Source of the DNA: Burkholderiales bacterium
GTDB taxonomy: Bacteria > Pseudomonadota > Gammaproteobacteria > Burkholderiales > SG8-41
DNA: 43,339 nucleotides
Direction: 5' to 3'
Assembly (NCBI GenBank): GCA_030684405.1
Contig: JAUXYA010000006.1
Span: forward strand, 1 to 43,339
The translations under genes and the position numbers were made by a program. This document shows positions 33,073 to 42,181 of the stretch, one piece after another; the first letter of the stretch is position 1; every line of letters starts with the position of its first letter. The notes below the pieces were generated by a model that was not told the DNA's origin, did no database searches, and worked only from the letters and a program-made list of their open reading frames with translations.

Positions 33073-34140
33073 TCACCGATCCCGACAAATTTCATTGCGC
33101 ATTGGAGCCAGAATATCTAGGCCAGGACCGGCTTTTGTAACAACGAGCGCCACCGCTGCGATGCGGTCGACCTGCGAATACGCAGCTGCATCAAGTTCCT
33201 CGCCGAATACGTCGGGGTCGAGCTCCGCATATTCAAAGTGCAAATTCGCGGCTTGCACTGCGGACGCGATGGATTCCCAGAATGGGTCGCGCCCCTCGAC
33301 GATGGGGGAACCGGTATAAAGAATCAGCGTGCCATTCGCAGCGAGATGTGGCAGTCCTTCCAGGACGATGCGGGTCGAGAGGTCGGAACCCAGCGCTCCC
33401 CCGCCATGACGGTAAACCCTGGCACCCGGGTCGAGTAAGTAGGGCGGATTGGCAAGGATGAGATCGACGGGTTCGTCGATGACCCCGAAAAGGTCGCCCT
33501 GACGGAAACTGGTGTTCGGCGTTTTCGCGAATTCTGCGTTGATACGAGCATAACGCAGCGCCGTGGCATTGATGTCGGTAAGGATAATCTGCGCGACCGC
33601 GTGTTTCAGCGTTTTCTCCGCGATGATGCCGCCCGCACCCGTGCCGCACCCGACATCGACTATGCAGTCGATCTTGTCCCGGAACGCCAGCGTGCGCTGT
33701 ATCAGTGCGGCGAACCGGTAGGTGTCGGGGCCGAAAAAAACCGCTTCTCCGTCCATGGTTGGGAATGCGGAGTGCAGGTATAACGAATCCATGAGCGTTG
33801 AGAAACGCACTTTGCTGCGCATTAGCCCATCGGCGAATTCCAAGACATCCCCATCCTTGAGCCACTCAAGAACATCTGGCGGGAGCAGTTTCGGCGAAAA
33901 CGGCCGACTCCAGCCGAAGACGTCGGGCAGCGACTTTGCAACGCCCCTCCCCGGTCGCGCGTTCACACGGGCGTGCGTCGCCGGCGTGGGTGTCACGAAA
34001 TGATAACCCTGCTGCTGTAGCCATCTGCCGAGCTGCAACAATGGGGCATCTGTCGTCCTGTGCATGACAGACATTCGGCCCGCAGTGCTTCCTCCGGTCC
34101 TGATGCGAGGAGGCTGCGTAAGCGCTGATGGTTTCGACAT
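33073..34140 (-). CDS. Class I SAM-dependent methyltransferase with NPPY motif
   Basis: The 355-residue protein has a SAM motif I (CIVDVGCGTGAGG, about residue 170), motif II with DINATAL, and LILANPPYLLDPG (about 240-252), the NPPY motif of amino- and N-methyltransferases such as HemK/PrmC and RsmC. The N-terminal part of about 150 residues is a separate domain that may bind the target. It would methylate a protein glutamine or an RNA or DNA base. I choose the ATG at 34140 because of AAGGA eight bases before; a shorter start (MHRTT) is possible. Confidence 0.85.
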   Translation of the reverse strand: MSKPSALTQPPRIRTGGSTAGRMSVMHRTTDAPLLQLGRWLQQQGYHFVTPTPATHARVNARPGRGVAKSLPDVFGWSRPFSPKLLPPDVLEWLKDGDVLEFADGLMRSKVRFSTLMDSLYLHSAFPTMDGEAVFFGPDTYRFAALIQRTLAFRDKIDCIVDVGCGTGAGGIIAEKTLKHAVAQIILTDINATALRYARINAEFAKTPNTSFRQGDLFGVIDEPVDLILANPPYLLDPGARVYRHGGGALGSDLSTRIVLEGLPHLAANGTLILYTGSPIVEGRDPFWESIASAVQAANLHFEYAELDPDVFGEELDAAAYSQVDRIAAVALVVTKAGPGLDILAPMRNEICRDR

Positions 34141-34235
34141 ATCTCAAGTCCTTGCGAGCTCGAGAAAATGCTCTGAAAACGCTGCCTTCGTCATTGGAAC
34201 CCAGTGCACCCTTTAAGTAGCAGAAATTGCAATAC

Positions 34236-36626
34236 CTAAACCTTCGGCGGGTCGCTGTCGCGGGACGGGTGTCGGTGAGCCGCAATCGCCTTGATGAATT
34301 GAGGCGCGGTGTCGGCCGCCTTGTTCTCATCCGCCAATATCACCCCGGGGTCCTCGCCCGCCACCGCCGGGATACCCGCCATTTCAAGGAGCTGCTGCGC
34401 AGCGCCGAACACAAGGATGGTTTTGCAATGCCGGAATTGGTCCTTTACGTATTCCATCGTGTGGCCGTCAATCGCCAGCGTCTCGATCGCCTTCTCGCCA
34501 GCGGGCAGCACCAGCGCATCAAAGAGCACGGAAGGCGAGTTCTCCATCGACTTGTTCGCCTCGACCACAGCGCCATCATCAGCGATGAACTTGCCAACGC
34601 GCGGCCCGACGAAATGCACCACCGCACCCTCTGCGGCCAATGCTGTGTGGATTTCGGCTAATGAGGCAAGATGCACACCGTCGGCAACCAGCATTGCGAT
34701 CTGGCGTGTACGTATGCCGCACTCGCCCGGCAATGCAGTCAGGGACAGCGCGGCGGACGTTTTGACCTCAGGTGTTGGTGCCTTGGCGAGTGCCTTGGGC
34801 ATGGCATCCGGCACATTTATCCCCAGCCCTGCAGCGACACCGGCGGCCAGCTCGGGCGAGACATTCACCAGCGAAGCAACCATGCGCTCGCGGATTGCCG
34901 GCACGCCCACCTTGCTGAGCTCAAACCGGAACGCGGCGACAATATGGGCCTTCTCCACGGCGGTCTGGCTGTCTAAAAACAAAGTTGCCTGCGCATAATG
35001 TTCCGCGAATTTTTCCGGCTTGCCGCGCACCTTGTCTGCTTCGATGGGTTCCGGAAAGGACTTAAAGCCGGTGGAGCCGGCCTGGAATGGACAGCCGCCG
35101 CCGAGCGAATTCGGCTCGTACGAGACGCGGCCGCGGTTGAGCGTCTGGCGGTGCATGCCGTCACGCTGGTTGTTCTGCACGGGAGCAAGGGGCGCGTTGA
35201 TCGGAATCTCGTGAAAATTCGGACCTCCCAGACGACTGATCTGTGTGTCGGCATAAGAGTGTATGCGGCCGGCAAGCAACGGATCATTGCTGAAGTCGAT
35301 TCCCGGCACGACATGCGCCGTGCAGAACGCCACCTGCTCGGTTTCGGCAAAAAAGTTGTCCGGATTTCGGTTGAGAACCATGCGACCCACCGGAGTCACG
35401 GGCACCAGTTCTTCCGGGATGAGCTTCGTCGAGTCGAGAACATCGAAGCTGAACTTGTCGCTTTTCTCCTCGGTAAATATCTGCAGGCCAAGCTCCCATT
35501 CCGGAAAGTCCCCGGACTCGATTGCTTCCCACAAATCCCGGCGGTGATAGTCGGGATCAGCACCGGAGATCTTTACCGCTTCGTCCCACACGAGGGAGTG
35601 TGTGCCGAACAGAGGCTTCCAGTGAAATTTGCAGAATACTGAAGCGCCTTTTTCGTTGATCAGCCGGAAAGTATGTACGCCGAACCCCTGCATCATCCGG
35701 TAGCTGCGCGGTATGGCACGATCCGACATGAGCCACATCAAAGTATGAGTTGACTCGGGCATCAGGGAAACGAAATCCCAGAATGTGTCGTGGGCTGACG
35801 CAGCCTGCGGCATGCCGTGATGCGGCTCCGGTTTAACAGCGTGTACCAGATCCGGAAATTTCATCGAATCCTGAATGAAGAAAACCGGCATGTTGTTCCC
35901 CACCAGATCCCAGTTTCCCTGGTCGGTGTAGAACTTGACGGCAAATCCGCGCACGTCGCGCGCGGTGTCCTTAGAACCGCGTTCTCCGGCAACTGTTGAG
36001 AACCTGACAAATACAGGTGTTTTCTTGCCCGCTGCGGAAAAGGGCGCAGCCTTTGTATATTTGCCAAGTGGCTCATAGGACTCAAAAAAACCATGTGCCG
36101 CCGACCCTCTCGCATGCACGATCCGTTCCGGTATGCGCTCGTGATCAAAATGGGTGATCTTTTCGCGCAGGATAAAATCTTCCAGCAACGTCGGCCCGCG
36201 CAATCCGGCTTTTAGGGAATTCTGGTTGTCGCTGATGGGCACGCCCTGATTGGTTGTCAGCCTCTGCTCCCCGGCATCCGCCCGCACTCGCTCGAGTGAC
36301 GCCGTCGTCGCATTCTCTCCGGGAATTGCCGGGCCGCCTGTCTTGGCGTTGGCGTTTTCTTCTGACCCGGTGCTTGCAGTTATTCCGGGTCTGGACGGCT
36401 CCACGGTGGCACCTTCCCGCGGCGCAGCGGCATTGTCCTGGCCGTATTCAAATTTCTTCGTTGCATTGAAGGGAAATGCGACGGCGAGTTCATTCACTTC
36501 CATCCCCTGTTCCGCCACCACATCATTGCTGCGCAACAGGTCATCGGCTGTCTTTACGTTGCGTTTCTTTGCCTTTGTTTTGGCGGGCGCTTCCGGGGAT
36601 TTGGATGTTCTCTTGCTATTAGCCAT
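34236..36626 (-). CDS. katE: Catalase HPII (large-subunit, clade 2 monofunctional catalase)
   Basis: The 796-residue enzyme breaks down hydrogen peroxide. The core begins around residue 120; the catalytic His171 lies in [15 protein letters not shown], and the heme-ligand Tyr in [18 protein letters not shown]. After about residue 640 a DJ-1/class-I amidotransferase-like C-terminal domain follows ([28 protein letters not shown]), the mark of large-subunit catalases. The N-terminal 115 residues are Lys/Ala-rich and poorly conserved. A good stress box lies 104 bases upstream. Confidence 0.95.
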   Translation of the reverse strand: MANSKRTSKSPEAPAKTKAKKRNVKTADDLLRSNDVVAEQGMEVNELAVAFPFNATKKFEYGQDNAAAPREGATVEPSRPGITASTGSEENANAKTGGPAIPGENATTASLERVRADAGEQRLTTNQGVPISDNQNSLKAGLRGPTLLEDFILREKITHFDHERIPERIVHARGSAAHGFFESYEPLGKYTKAAPFSAAGKKTPVFVRFSTVAGERGSKDTARDVRGFAVKFYTDQGNWDLVGNNMPVFFIQDSMKFPDLVHAVKPEPHHGMPQAASAHDTFWDFVSLMPESTHTLMWLMSDRAIPRSYRMMQGFGVHTFRLINEKGASVFCKFHWKPLFGTHSLVWDEAVKISGADPDYHRRDLWEAIESGDFPEWELGLQIFTEEKSDKFSFDVLDSTKLIPEELVPVTPVGRMVLNRNPDNFFAETEQVAFCTAHVVPGIDFSNDPLLAGRIHSYADTQISRLGGPNFHEIPINAPLAPVQNNQRDGMHRQTLNRGRVSYEPNSLGGGCPFQAGSTGFKSFPEPIEADKVRGKPEKFAEHYAQATLFLDSQTAVEKAHIVAAFRFELSKVGVPAIRERMVASLVNVSPELAAGVAAGLGINVPDAMPKALAKAPTPEVKTSAALSLTALPGECGIRTRQIAMLVADGVHLASLAEIHTALAAEGAVVHFVGPRVGKFIADDGAVVEANKSMENSPSVLFDALVLPAGEKAIETLAIDGHTMEYVKDQFRHCKTILVFGAAQQLLEMAGIPAVAGEDPGVILADENKAADTAPQFIKAIAAHRHPSRDSDPPKV

Positions 36627-36700
36627 TATTTCTCCTTAAAAGGATGTTGCAGTTCTCTAAGTGTCGGGGCAGGATTTCCGGCGAGGAGTGTTCCGTGGAC

Positions 36701-36745
36701 AATCTTGCCTAACCGCATTCGTCGCTGGCTGTACGGTGAAGTACA
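36701..36745 (-). promoter_or_regulatory. Stress box with -10 in front of catalase
   Basis: TGTACG-GTGA-AGTACA at 36730-36745 has one mismatch in the distal half. Read leftward the proximal half is CGTACAG. The best -10 candidate is AAGATT (36706 to 36701), 23 bases beyond, so the spacing is slightly longer than for the others. Confidence 0.5.
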
Positions 36746-36881
36746 TTTCTTGTAACCCGGGGCACTCTGGACGCTGACGCGAGAATATAAAAACCGCGTA
36801 AGTTGCACATCGCACAGCGTCAGTTCTCTGGCCTGCCCACGGTTCGGCTAACGATTGGCGCGGCATTAACCGATGCGACAT

Positions 36882-36919
36882 AAAAAAAAAGGGGCCTGCT
36901 CGAAAGCAGACCCCTTTTT
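36882..36919. terminator. Bidirectional terminator
   Basis: AAAAAGGGG and CTGCT pair with AGCAG and CCCCTTTTT around a CGAA loop, with A and T runs on both sides, so it can stop transcription both ways. It closes the leftward PEP-CTERM gene at 37024. Confidence 0.85.
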
Positions 36920-37023
36920 CATGGCCGGCTATGCCGGCCTCAAGGTCAGGACCAGACCACTTTGCGTGCCGCTCTCCGCCACGGCGGGGCTGCTGCGGCC
37001 TGCGGCCCCCTACAACATTACGA

Positions 37024-37857
37024 TTACGCGGCCCGCGACATCTTGCGCCGTCCTACAAAGCCCAGCAGTCCCAACCCCGCGGCCAGCATCGCGTAGGTTT
37101 CGGGCTCGGGGATGGGCGTCATGGCGCTGAAACCCGCGCTACCGAAATCGTTGCGGCTGCTGTCAAAGTTCATAACGTCGCAGTTACCGGATACCGTATT
37201 GGTATCCATCGTCACAGCGCCGGTTTGTGCGAAGGCCCTGCCGCACAGGATGCTTGCTCCCGTATTCAGGGTGATACTCGCGAGTGCCAGGATGTTTCCC
37301 GCGAACGAGGTGCCTGTCCCGAGGGTCGCAGAGCTGCCCACATTCCAGAACACGCCGTTATTCGCACCGCCGTTGATCACGTCGACAAATGAACCACTGG
37401 CGGTCGTGAGGGTACTACCAATCTGGAACCCGAAGAACGCATAGGGATCATTCTGGGCATTGAGGGTCAGCGTTCCAGTCAACTGCGCCGAGCTGTCAAA
37501 CTTGTAGATTCCGGGGGTCAGCACCAATGATCCCAGGTCCACGCCGGTCAGATCGGTGGTAAATGGCTGGAGCGCAATATTGTTGTACGCAGTCGTGACG
37601 TCTGCCTGGGCCTGCTGAGCAACCGCGTCGGTCTGGTGCACCGTCCCTGTGAGAGTGATGCTGCCGAGGCCGGTGATCGATGTGCCCGGGTACAGGCCCA
37701 GATCACCATAAATGGTTGTCGGTCCGGTATTGGTCACTGTAGAGGCGCCAAGTATCGAAAAGCTCTGTGCCGAACCCAGGAATGGATCGGCCAATGCCGT
37801 GGCGGGACCGTACGCCATGGCGATGAGGAAAGGTATTGCCAATTTCGTGGTTTTCAA
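37024..37857 (-). CDS. Ice-binding-like (DUF3494) PEP-CTERM protein
   Basis: The 277-residue precursor has a signal peptide ([19 protein letters not shown]), a DUF3494 ice-binding-type beta-helix domain ([30 protein letters not shown], then [35 protein letters not shown]), and a PEP-CTERM tail ([30 protein letters not shown]). The tail sorts it through an exosortase to the cell surface or matrix. I choose the TTG at 37857: AAGGAG stands eight bases before it, whereas the Met upstream at 37899 has no SD. So a TTG start with a strong SD. Confidence 0.85.
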   Translation of the reverse strand: MKTTKLAIPFLIAMAYGPATALADPFLGSAQSFSILGASTVTNTGPTTIYGDLGLYPGTSITGLGSITLTGTVHQTDAVAQQAQADVTTAYNNIALQPFTTDLTGVDLGSLVLTPGIYKFDSSAQLTGTLTLNAQNDPYAFFGFQIGSTLTTASGSFVDVINGGANNGVFWNVGSSATLGTGTSFAGNILALASITLNTGASILCGRAFAQTGAVTMDTNTVSGNCDVMNFDSSRNDFGSAGFSAMTPIPEPETYAMLAAGLGLLGFVGRRKMSRAA

Positions 37858-38031
37858 TGGAGTTCTCCTTGCTGTGAAACTGCTGATGCAGCCCGACAAA
37901 GTTGTTCAAGCTGACGACACACATGTACAGGAGATTCATTTCGGTGAAGAGTGGCAACATCCGCTACAACCTATCTCCACCGTCACGGCCGCCTGCAGGG
38001 CGGAATATCTTGGAATCCGTGCCGTTGCCAC

Positions 38032-38074
38032 AAATTAAGCGGATCCTCAGGCTGCATCCGTGCGAAAGCACACA
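38032..38074 (-). promoter_or_regulatory. Stress box in front of the DUF3494 PEP-CTERM gene
   Basis: CGTGCG-AAAG-CACACA at 38059-38074; read leftward TGTGTG-CTTT-CGCACG. A TAATTT -10 candidate runs from 38037 to 38032, 21 bases beyond, leaving a leader of about 170 bases. Confidence 0.4.
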
Positions 38075-38226
38075 CAAGCCGGTTTGTTATTTCCGCGAAC
38101 GAGCATAGCCCCGTCGCAGATCGCAGGAGTGATATGAGTCAGTCGAGGCGACATGGCACCGGCCTCATACGTTTTCCAGACACCAAAAAGAAAAGGGGCT
38201 GGCCGCTCAGCTAAACTTTTCCGGTG

Positions 38227-38269
38227 TGTTCGCTATCGTACAGATTCCCATGTCATGCGGTGCAATTCT
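38227..38269 (+). promoter_or_regulatory. Stress box with -10 in front of the second PEP-CTERM gene
   Basis: TGTTCG-CTAT-CGTACA at 38227-38242, followed by GAT. A weak -10 candidate AATTCT begins at 38264, 21 bases after, itself preceded by TGC. The start codon is 122 bases further. Confidence 0.5.
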
Positions 38270-38391
38270 CGTGCCGGTAGTACCCGTATGTTTCACATCG
38301 CATGCGCGCCAATACGCCTCAAGGCATCTCGGTTGATGCTGACTGGTTCAGGCATGTAAATGCAGGGTTTTTTATCTTTTGGGAGACCATC

Positions 38392-39030
38392 ATGAAATTG
38401 AAATCCTTACTTGCCTCTATGCTAATTGTGGGATTGTGGACTGCCGGAAACGCAGCGGCCATCATCACTCTTGACAATAGTGGGGCGACGAGTGTCCAGC
38501 AACAGAGCGCTACACCTTGCATATTCGGTGGCAATAATTGCAATAATCCGCTTGGTTTTGGTTTCACGGACGTCAGTAGTTTCGACAACGATGGAACAGT
38601 AACTTTGCTGGAAGGCTTATCTCCTTTTTATACGGTCAGCCAGATCAGTTCCCTCTTGGGCAGTAGACTTTTTTCCGTTGGGATTGATACCAATCAGTCA
38701 TCGGGTGGCGCAGAACCTCGCCAACTATTGCATTCGTTCGAGATGTTGGTAGGCGGTATCTCCACTCAATCGTACTTCGGCCCCACTTACATCAACATTG
38801 GCGCCAATGGAACCGGCTGGTCTGATGCGATGCTCAATGGATTTTCGCTGGAAGGCTTGGCGGGCGCAACGACAATACAGTTCCGGACCCATTACTCGAA
38901 CGCAACCAATGGCACGGACGCCATGTTTTTAACCAGCGCAATTCCCGAACCCGAGACTTACGCCATGATGATGGCCGGTCTGGGTTTAATGGGTTGGGTT
39001 ACCAGGCGAAGGAAACTCTCAGCCGCGTAA
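38392..39030 (+). CDS. PEP-CTERM exported protein, unknown domain
   Basis: The 212-residue precursor has a signal peptide (residues about 1-23, ending AGNAAA), a beta-rich mature part without a family I recognise, and a PEP-CTERM tail ([30 protein letters not shown]). Two Cys near residues 43 and 49 may form a disulfide. GGGAG precedes the ATG at 38392 by eight bases, so I prefer it to an ATG at 38302. A strong terminator follows. No exosortase gene is in the window; it must be elsewhere. Confidence 0.85.
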   Translation: MKLKSLLASMLIVGLWTAGNAAAIITLDNSGATSVQQQSATPCIFGGNNCNNPLGFGFTDVSSFDNDGTVTLLEGLSPFYTVSQISSLLGSRLFSVGIDTNQSSGGAEPRQLLHSFEMLVGGISTQSYFGPTYINIGANGTGWSDAMLNGFSLEGLAGATTIQFRTHYSNATNGTDAMFLTSAIPEPETYAMMMAGLGLMGWVTRRRKLSAA

Positions 39031-39051
39031 CCGGTTTTAAACGTTCATATG

Positions 39052-39081
39052 CAATCCCCGCAGCGGCGGGGATTGTTTTTT
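39052..39081 (+). terminator. Strong intrinsic terminator
   Basis: CAATCCCCGC (39052-39061), loop AGCG, GCGGGGATTG (39066-39075), then six T. It closes the PEP-CTERM gene. Confidence 0.9.
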
Positions 39082-39232
39082 GTGAAGATCCGCTGAATCG
39101 ACATTGAGTAAGCAGACCCGCTGTCGGCATTTATGAGGGCTGCCTGCAGACCCATTTGACGTGGTTGGTCGGGATAGGAGGATTGCCCGTTACCGGCTTG
39201 ATATTCCGGCAGCCCTGACGTCTTAAGCGATG

Positions 39233-39817
39233 CTAGCTTTTTTCCGCTGCCTTACCCGGAAGCTCAATCATGGCTTGGTTCGTATCGTAAAGCGCCCGAT
39301 GTGCAGCTTTGATCGCCGCATCGTGCCGCTCGCCGACGGGTTCGTCAACCATCGCCTGGACGGACTTGAGCAACTGCTCCGCGGATTTTTGCAGCGCTGC
39401 CATGGACTGCGCGTTATCCGGCTGTGAGCCCGTTAAGCCCGTAGCACCTGAACCGCTATTCGAGCTCGATGCCGGAGTCGGATCTGCACGCATCCCGGGC
39501 GGAAGCTGCGACATGGCTTGATTTGTGAGATTCAGCGCCTGATGTGCCATTGCAATCGCAACCGTGCGCTGCGCCCCCGGCTGCTTTTGGGAAATTGCCT
39601 GGATGGCACCGCGCAGCCCTTGCGTCGCCTTGAGCAGGCGCTCCAACTCCTGGTTGTAGCCCGACTGCGTATCGGATTGGGTGGCTGCGACGGCAGGAGC
39701 CGGCACAGTCTTGTTCGGCGATGCAGGAATTGCTGTTTCCGTGGTGGACTCGGACCCGCAGGCAGCGAGGACACTGGCGAACATGATCGATGCAGCGATG
39801 GCAAGTGTGCGTCTCAT
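39233..39817 (-). CDS. Lipoprotein with internal duplication
   Basis: The 194-residue lipoprotein (lipobox SVLAAC, lipidated Cys about residue 20) has an Ala/Pro/Thr-rich linker and two related helical repeats: TVAIAMAHQALNLTNQAM and AAIKAAHRALYDTNQAM, each after a stretch with QSMAALQKSAEQLLKSVQAM-type helices. I recognise no family. Start ATG at 39817, with GGGG six bases before. It precedes nothing in the same operon; the AI-2E gene is next on its right, also leftward. Confidence 0.75.
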   Translation of the reverse strand: MRRTLAIAASIMFASVLAACGSESTTETAIPASPNKTVPAPAVAATQSDTQSGYNQELERLLKATQGLRGAIQAISQKQPGAQRTVAIAMAHQALNLTNQAMSQLPPGMRADPTPASSSNSGSGATGLTGSQPDNAQSMAALQKSAEQLLKSVQAMVDEPVGERHDAAIKAAHRALYDTNQAMIELPGKAAEKS

Positions 39818-39918
39818 ATCGACCCCTTTATTCAAAAAGTCTGCATAGAGCATTCGTTAACAGCCAGGGTGCTGTCCTGTGAACCTCAACACCCTCCGGT
39901 ATTTGTCGGGGTACAGCA

Positions 39919-41079
39919 CTAGTCCCCGAGTAACTCCCCCACAGGTTTCAGGTCTTCCACGTGATCGCACACGGATTTAATTATCATCAGGACAGGAACG
40001 GCCAACAGCAAGCCCCACGGACCCCATAACCAGCCACCCAGAATCACACTGGTGAACACCACGACTGTGCTCATACTGCCGGCGCGGCCAATGAGCCATG
40101 GGGTAAGCAGGAGGCCCTCGATGCTGGTGATGACCAGCGCTACGCTCGCCACCCATAGCGCCATGCCGAGGGAGCCAAACTGAACCAGTGCTACCAGCGC
40201 AATCCCCGTGGAAACGACAATCGGCCCGAAGTAAGGTACCGAATTCAGCACGCCCGCCGCTATCCCCCAGATCGCCGCATGCTCCAGCCCGAGCGCCAGG
40301 AACGCGAGCCAACTCACCACTCCCACCAGCACGCTCGTGAACACCTGCACCAGAAGATAGCGCTGGATCTGTTGTGTAATCCCGTTCAGCACTTCGACGG
40401 TAATTTTTTTTTCGCTGAGCGTCGGGCTGATTTTTACCAGCTTGCGGCGAAACACATCGCCCGCTGTCATCAGAAAATAGGCGAAAAAAAGCACGGTCAC
40501 AAGCTGCCCGATGAAAGTCACCAGCCCCATCGTTCCACTCCACAGATAATTGCGAATGTTGACTCTGGGCTTTTCGATCTGTACCAAGGTCACGCCACGT
40601 GGCGCAGGGCTGGCTACAGTGCCGCTCTCGATGGCTGCTTGTTCGAGTTCGGTTGCTGCTTTCTGGACTTTCTCCACCGCCTTGGCCCCGTCACCTTGTG
40701 ACGTACTCAAAGCCTGTCGCATTTTCTGCACGGAATCAGGCAGCGTCTCGATGATTTCAGCGGTCTCGTCACCTAATGAATAGACCAGCGCTCCCACCCC
40801 TGCAACGATGCCAATCAAAAGCACCGCCGCCCCGATCGCGCGGTGGATATGCCACTTCTCCATGGCATTAACCACAGGAGAGAATGCATAGCTCGTCATT
40901 ACTCCCAGGACAATCGGGATCAGGATGGGGGATGCCCAGTGCAGCATGTAGAGGGCGACGAGTACCGTCAACACGACAATCCAGCCATTCCTTACTCTGA
41001 TCGGCGCGGGGTCAGCTCCACTCACTGAAGCTTTCACTGATTCGTTGGCGGATATTTTTAGGTCAAGTTCGGTTTTCAT
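39919..41079 (-). CDS. AI-2E family transporter (UPF0118)
   Basis: The 386-residue inner-membrane protein has about eight transmembrane helices and the typical AI-2E/UPF0118 pattern: WASPILIPIVLGVMTSYAFSPVV at the start, PLDSVQKM-like loop, the LVQVFTSVLVGVVSWLAFLALGLEHAAIWGIAAGVLNSVPYFGPIVV core and the closing GGWLWGPWGLLLAVPVLM. Members export autoinducer-2, or act as Na+/H+ or solute exporters; role here unknown. I use the ATG at 41079; the frame is open to 41181. Confidence 0.9.
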   Translation of the reverse strand: MKTELDLKISANESVKASVSGADPAPIRVRNGWIVVLTVLVALYMLHWASPILIPIVLGVMTSYAFSPVVNAMEKWHIHRAIGAAVLLIGIVAGVGALVYSLGDETAEIIETLPDSVQKMRQALSTSQGDGAKAVEKVQKAATELEQAAIESGTVASPAPRGVTLVQIEKPRVNIRNYLWSGTMGLVTFIGQLVTVLFFAYFLMTAGDVFRRKLVKISPTLSEKKITVEVLNGITQQIQRYLLVQVFTSVLVGVVSWLAFLALGLEHAAIWGIAAGVLNSVPYFGPIVVSTGIALVALVQFGSLGMALWVASVALVITSIEGLLLTPWLIGRAGSMSTVVVFTSVILGGWLWGPWGLLLAVPVLMIIKSVCDHVEDLKPVGELLGD

Positions 41080-41467
41080 GCGCGCCCATGGTAATGCGGC
41101 CATCCTGCGCTGAACTGCAGCGGATTCAAATCGGCCGAGTAAACCGCAGTTGCTCCGAAAGTTCCGTGCGCCGCCAAACATACGGTGATGCCTCCCCTAC
41201 GGAGGGCACTTGGATCGTCAGGCGAACAAGGCCTGCGATGAACTCCAGGACGCGGCTGGACGACTGACTGTGGACGCACCTAATTGACGACGTTCAGACC
41301 CATCACAGCGGACATTCACCACTCATTGGCGAGGTCGCGCGCAGGGCTGGACACTTACTTGCCGGAGTTGCCCTGACCAGATGATGTCAAGGTACAAACT
41401 ATGTGCGAAAGGAAACAGACGCGTCGGATGGGGGGGCCTATATCTCTTCCTACTAACAAGGATAATA
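41080..41467. other. Divergent gap in front of the Crp/Fnr gene
   Basis: No gene in 388 bases. It holds a possible degenerate box for the regulator gene (41402). A weak CGTGCG-CCGC-CAAACA near 41165 might belong to the AI-2E gene. Nothing else is clear. Confidence 0.5.
41402..41444 (+). promoter_or_regulatory. Degenerate stress box and -10 in front of the Crp/Fnr gene
   Basis: TGTGCG-AAAG-GAAACA at 41402-41417, followed by GAC; two mismatches in the second half. TATATC (41439-41444) begins exactly 21 bases after. It suggests autoregulation of the regulator. Confidence 0.4.
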
Positions 41468-42181
41468 ATGCGGCGCACACCGACGCAGAACCGACTACTG
41501 GCCGCACTGCCGGCCGAAGCCTATGAACGCTTGGCACCCCACCTCGAACCCGTGGCGCTGCCGCGCGGGTTAGCTATCTATGAACCGGGGATTGCCTTGG
41601 ACTACGCTTATTTCCCGATCTCCAGCATCGTATCCGTATTGAGCCCCATGAAAGACGGGGCGTCGCCGGAGGTTGCGATTATTGGAAATGACGGCTTGGT
41701 GGGAGTCGCCCTGCTCATGGGGGGCATGGCCATCACCAACACCCGGGCCGTGGTGCAAAGCGCCGGCCATGGCTTTCGTATACGGTCATTGATGCTGCAA
41801 TCTGCTGCGGATGATGTGACACCGCTACGACATTTGATGCTGCGTTACGCACAATCCTTGATAACGCAAATGACACAGACTGCGGCCTGCAATCGATTTC
41901 ACAATATCGATCAGCAGGTTTGCCGTTTGCTGTTGATGTGTATGGATCGCTGGGCCACCAATCGATTGAGTTTGCCCCATGAGCGGATATCCCATTTGCT
42001 TGGTGTGCGTCGGGAGGGGGTTACCGCCACTTCCCGCAATCTTGCCGCGGCCGGCTTGATAAGCTATCACCGCGGCTGCATTACAATTCTGGATCGCCCC
42101 CAACTGGAAGCACGAGTGTGCGAATGCTACGCCGTTGTCAAAGCAGATGTTGCACGCATCCTTCTAATCAAGCAGTCGTAG
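41468..42181 (+). CDS. Crp/Fnr family transcription regulator
   Basis: The 237-residue regulator has an N-terminal cNMP-binding-type beta-barrel (about 20-125; IAYEPGIALDYAYFPISSIVSVLS-like, IIGNDGLVGV) and a C-terminal HTH_Crp domain (about 160-225; RISHLLGVRREGVTATSRNLAAAGLISYHRGCITILD). The Arg-Glu pair at the start of the recognition helix, which contacts the G/C of TGT...ACA half-sites in Crp, is kept. No Fe-S Cys cluster is seen. It is my candidate for the protein that binds the stress box. I use the ATG at 41468, with AAGGA before it. Confidence 0.88.
   Translation: MRRTPTQNRLLAALPAEAYERLAPHLEPVALPRGLAIYEPGIALDYAYFPISSIVSVLSPMKDGASPEVAIIGNDGLVGVALLMGGMAITNTRAVVQSAGHGFRIRSLMLQSAADDVTPLRHLMLRYAQSLITQMTQTAACNRFHNIDQQVCRLLLMCMDRWATNRLSLPHERISHLLGVRREGVTATSRNLAAAGLISYHRGCITILDRPQLEARVCECYAVVKADVARILLIKQS

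Larger units (their letters stand above)
36627..37023. other. Gene-free stretch with catalase promoter and terminator
   Basis: No gene in 397 bases. It holds the catalase stress box (36730), the bidirectional terminator (36882-36919) and a second palindrome, GGCCGGC-TAT-GCCGGCC (36923-36939), just upstream of the PEP-CTERM stop. Confidence 0.6.
37858..38391. other. Divergent gap with two stress boxes
   Basis: No gene in 534 bases between two divergent PEP-CTERM genes. Two boxes lie inside (38059 and 38227). The long gap suggests extended regulation or a small RNA; nothing else stands out. Confidence 0.5.

Noticed and set aside
13853-41417. LexA (SOS) boxes as an explanation of the palindromes
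   Set aside because: LexA boxes of the CTGT-N8-ACAG type are 16 bases over the outer C and G; here the same ends are 18 bases apart, and the inner CG bases do not fit. No SOS gene is downstream.
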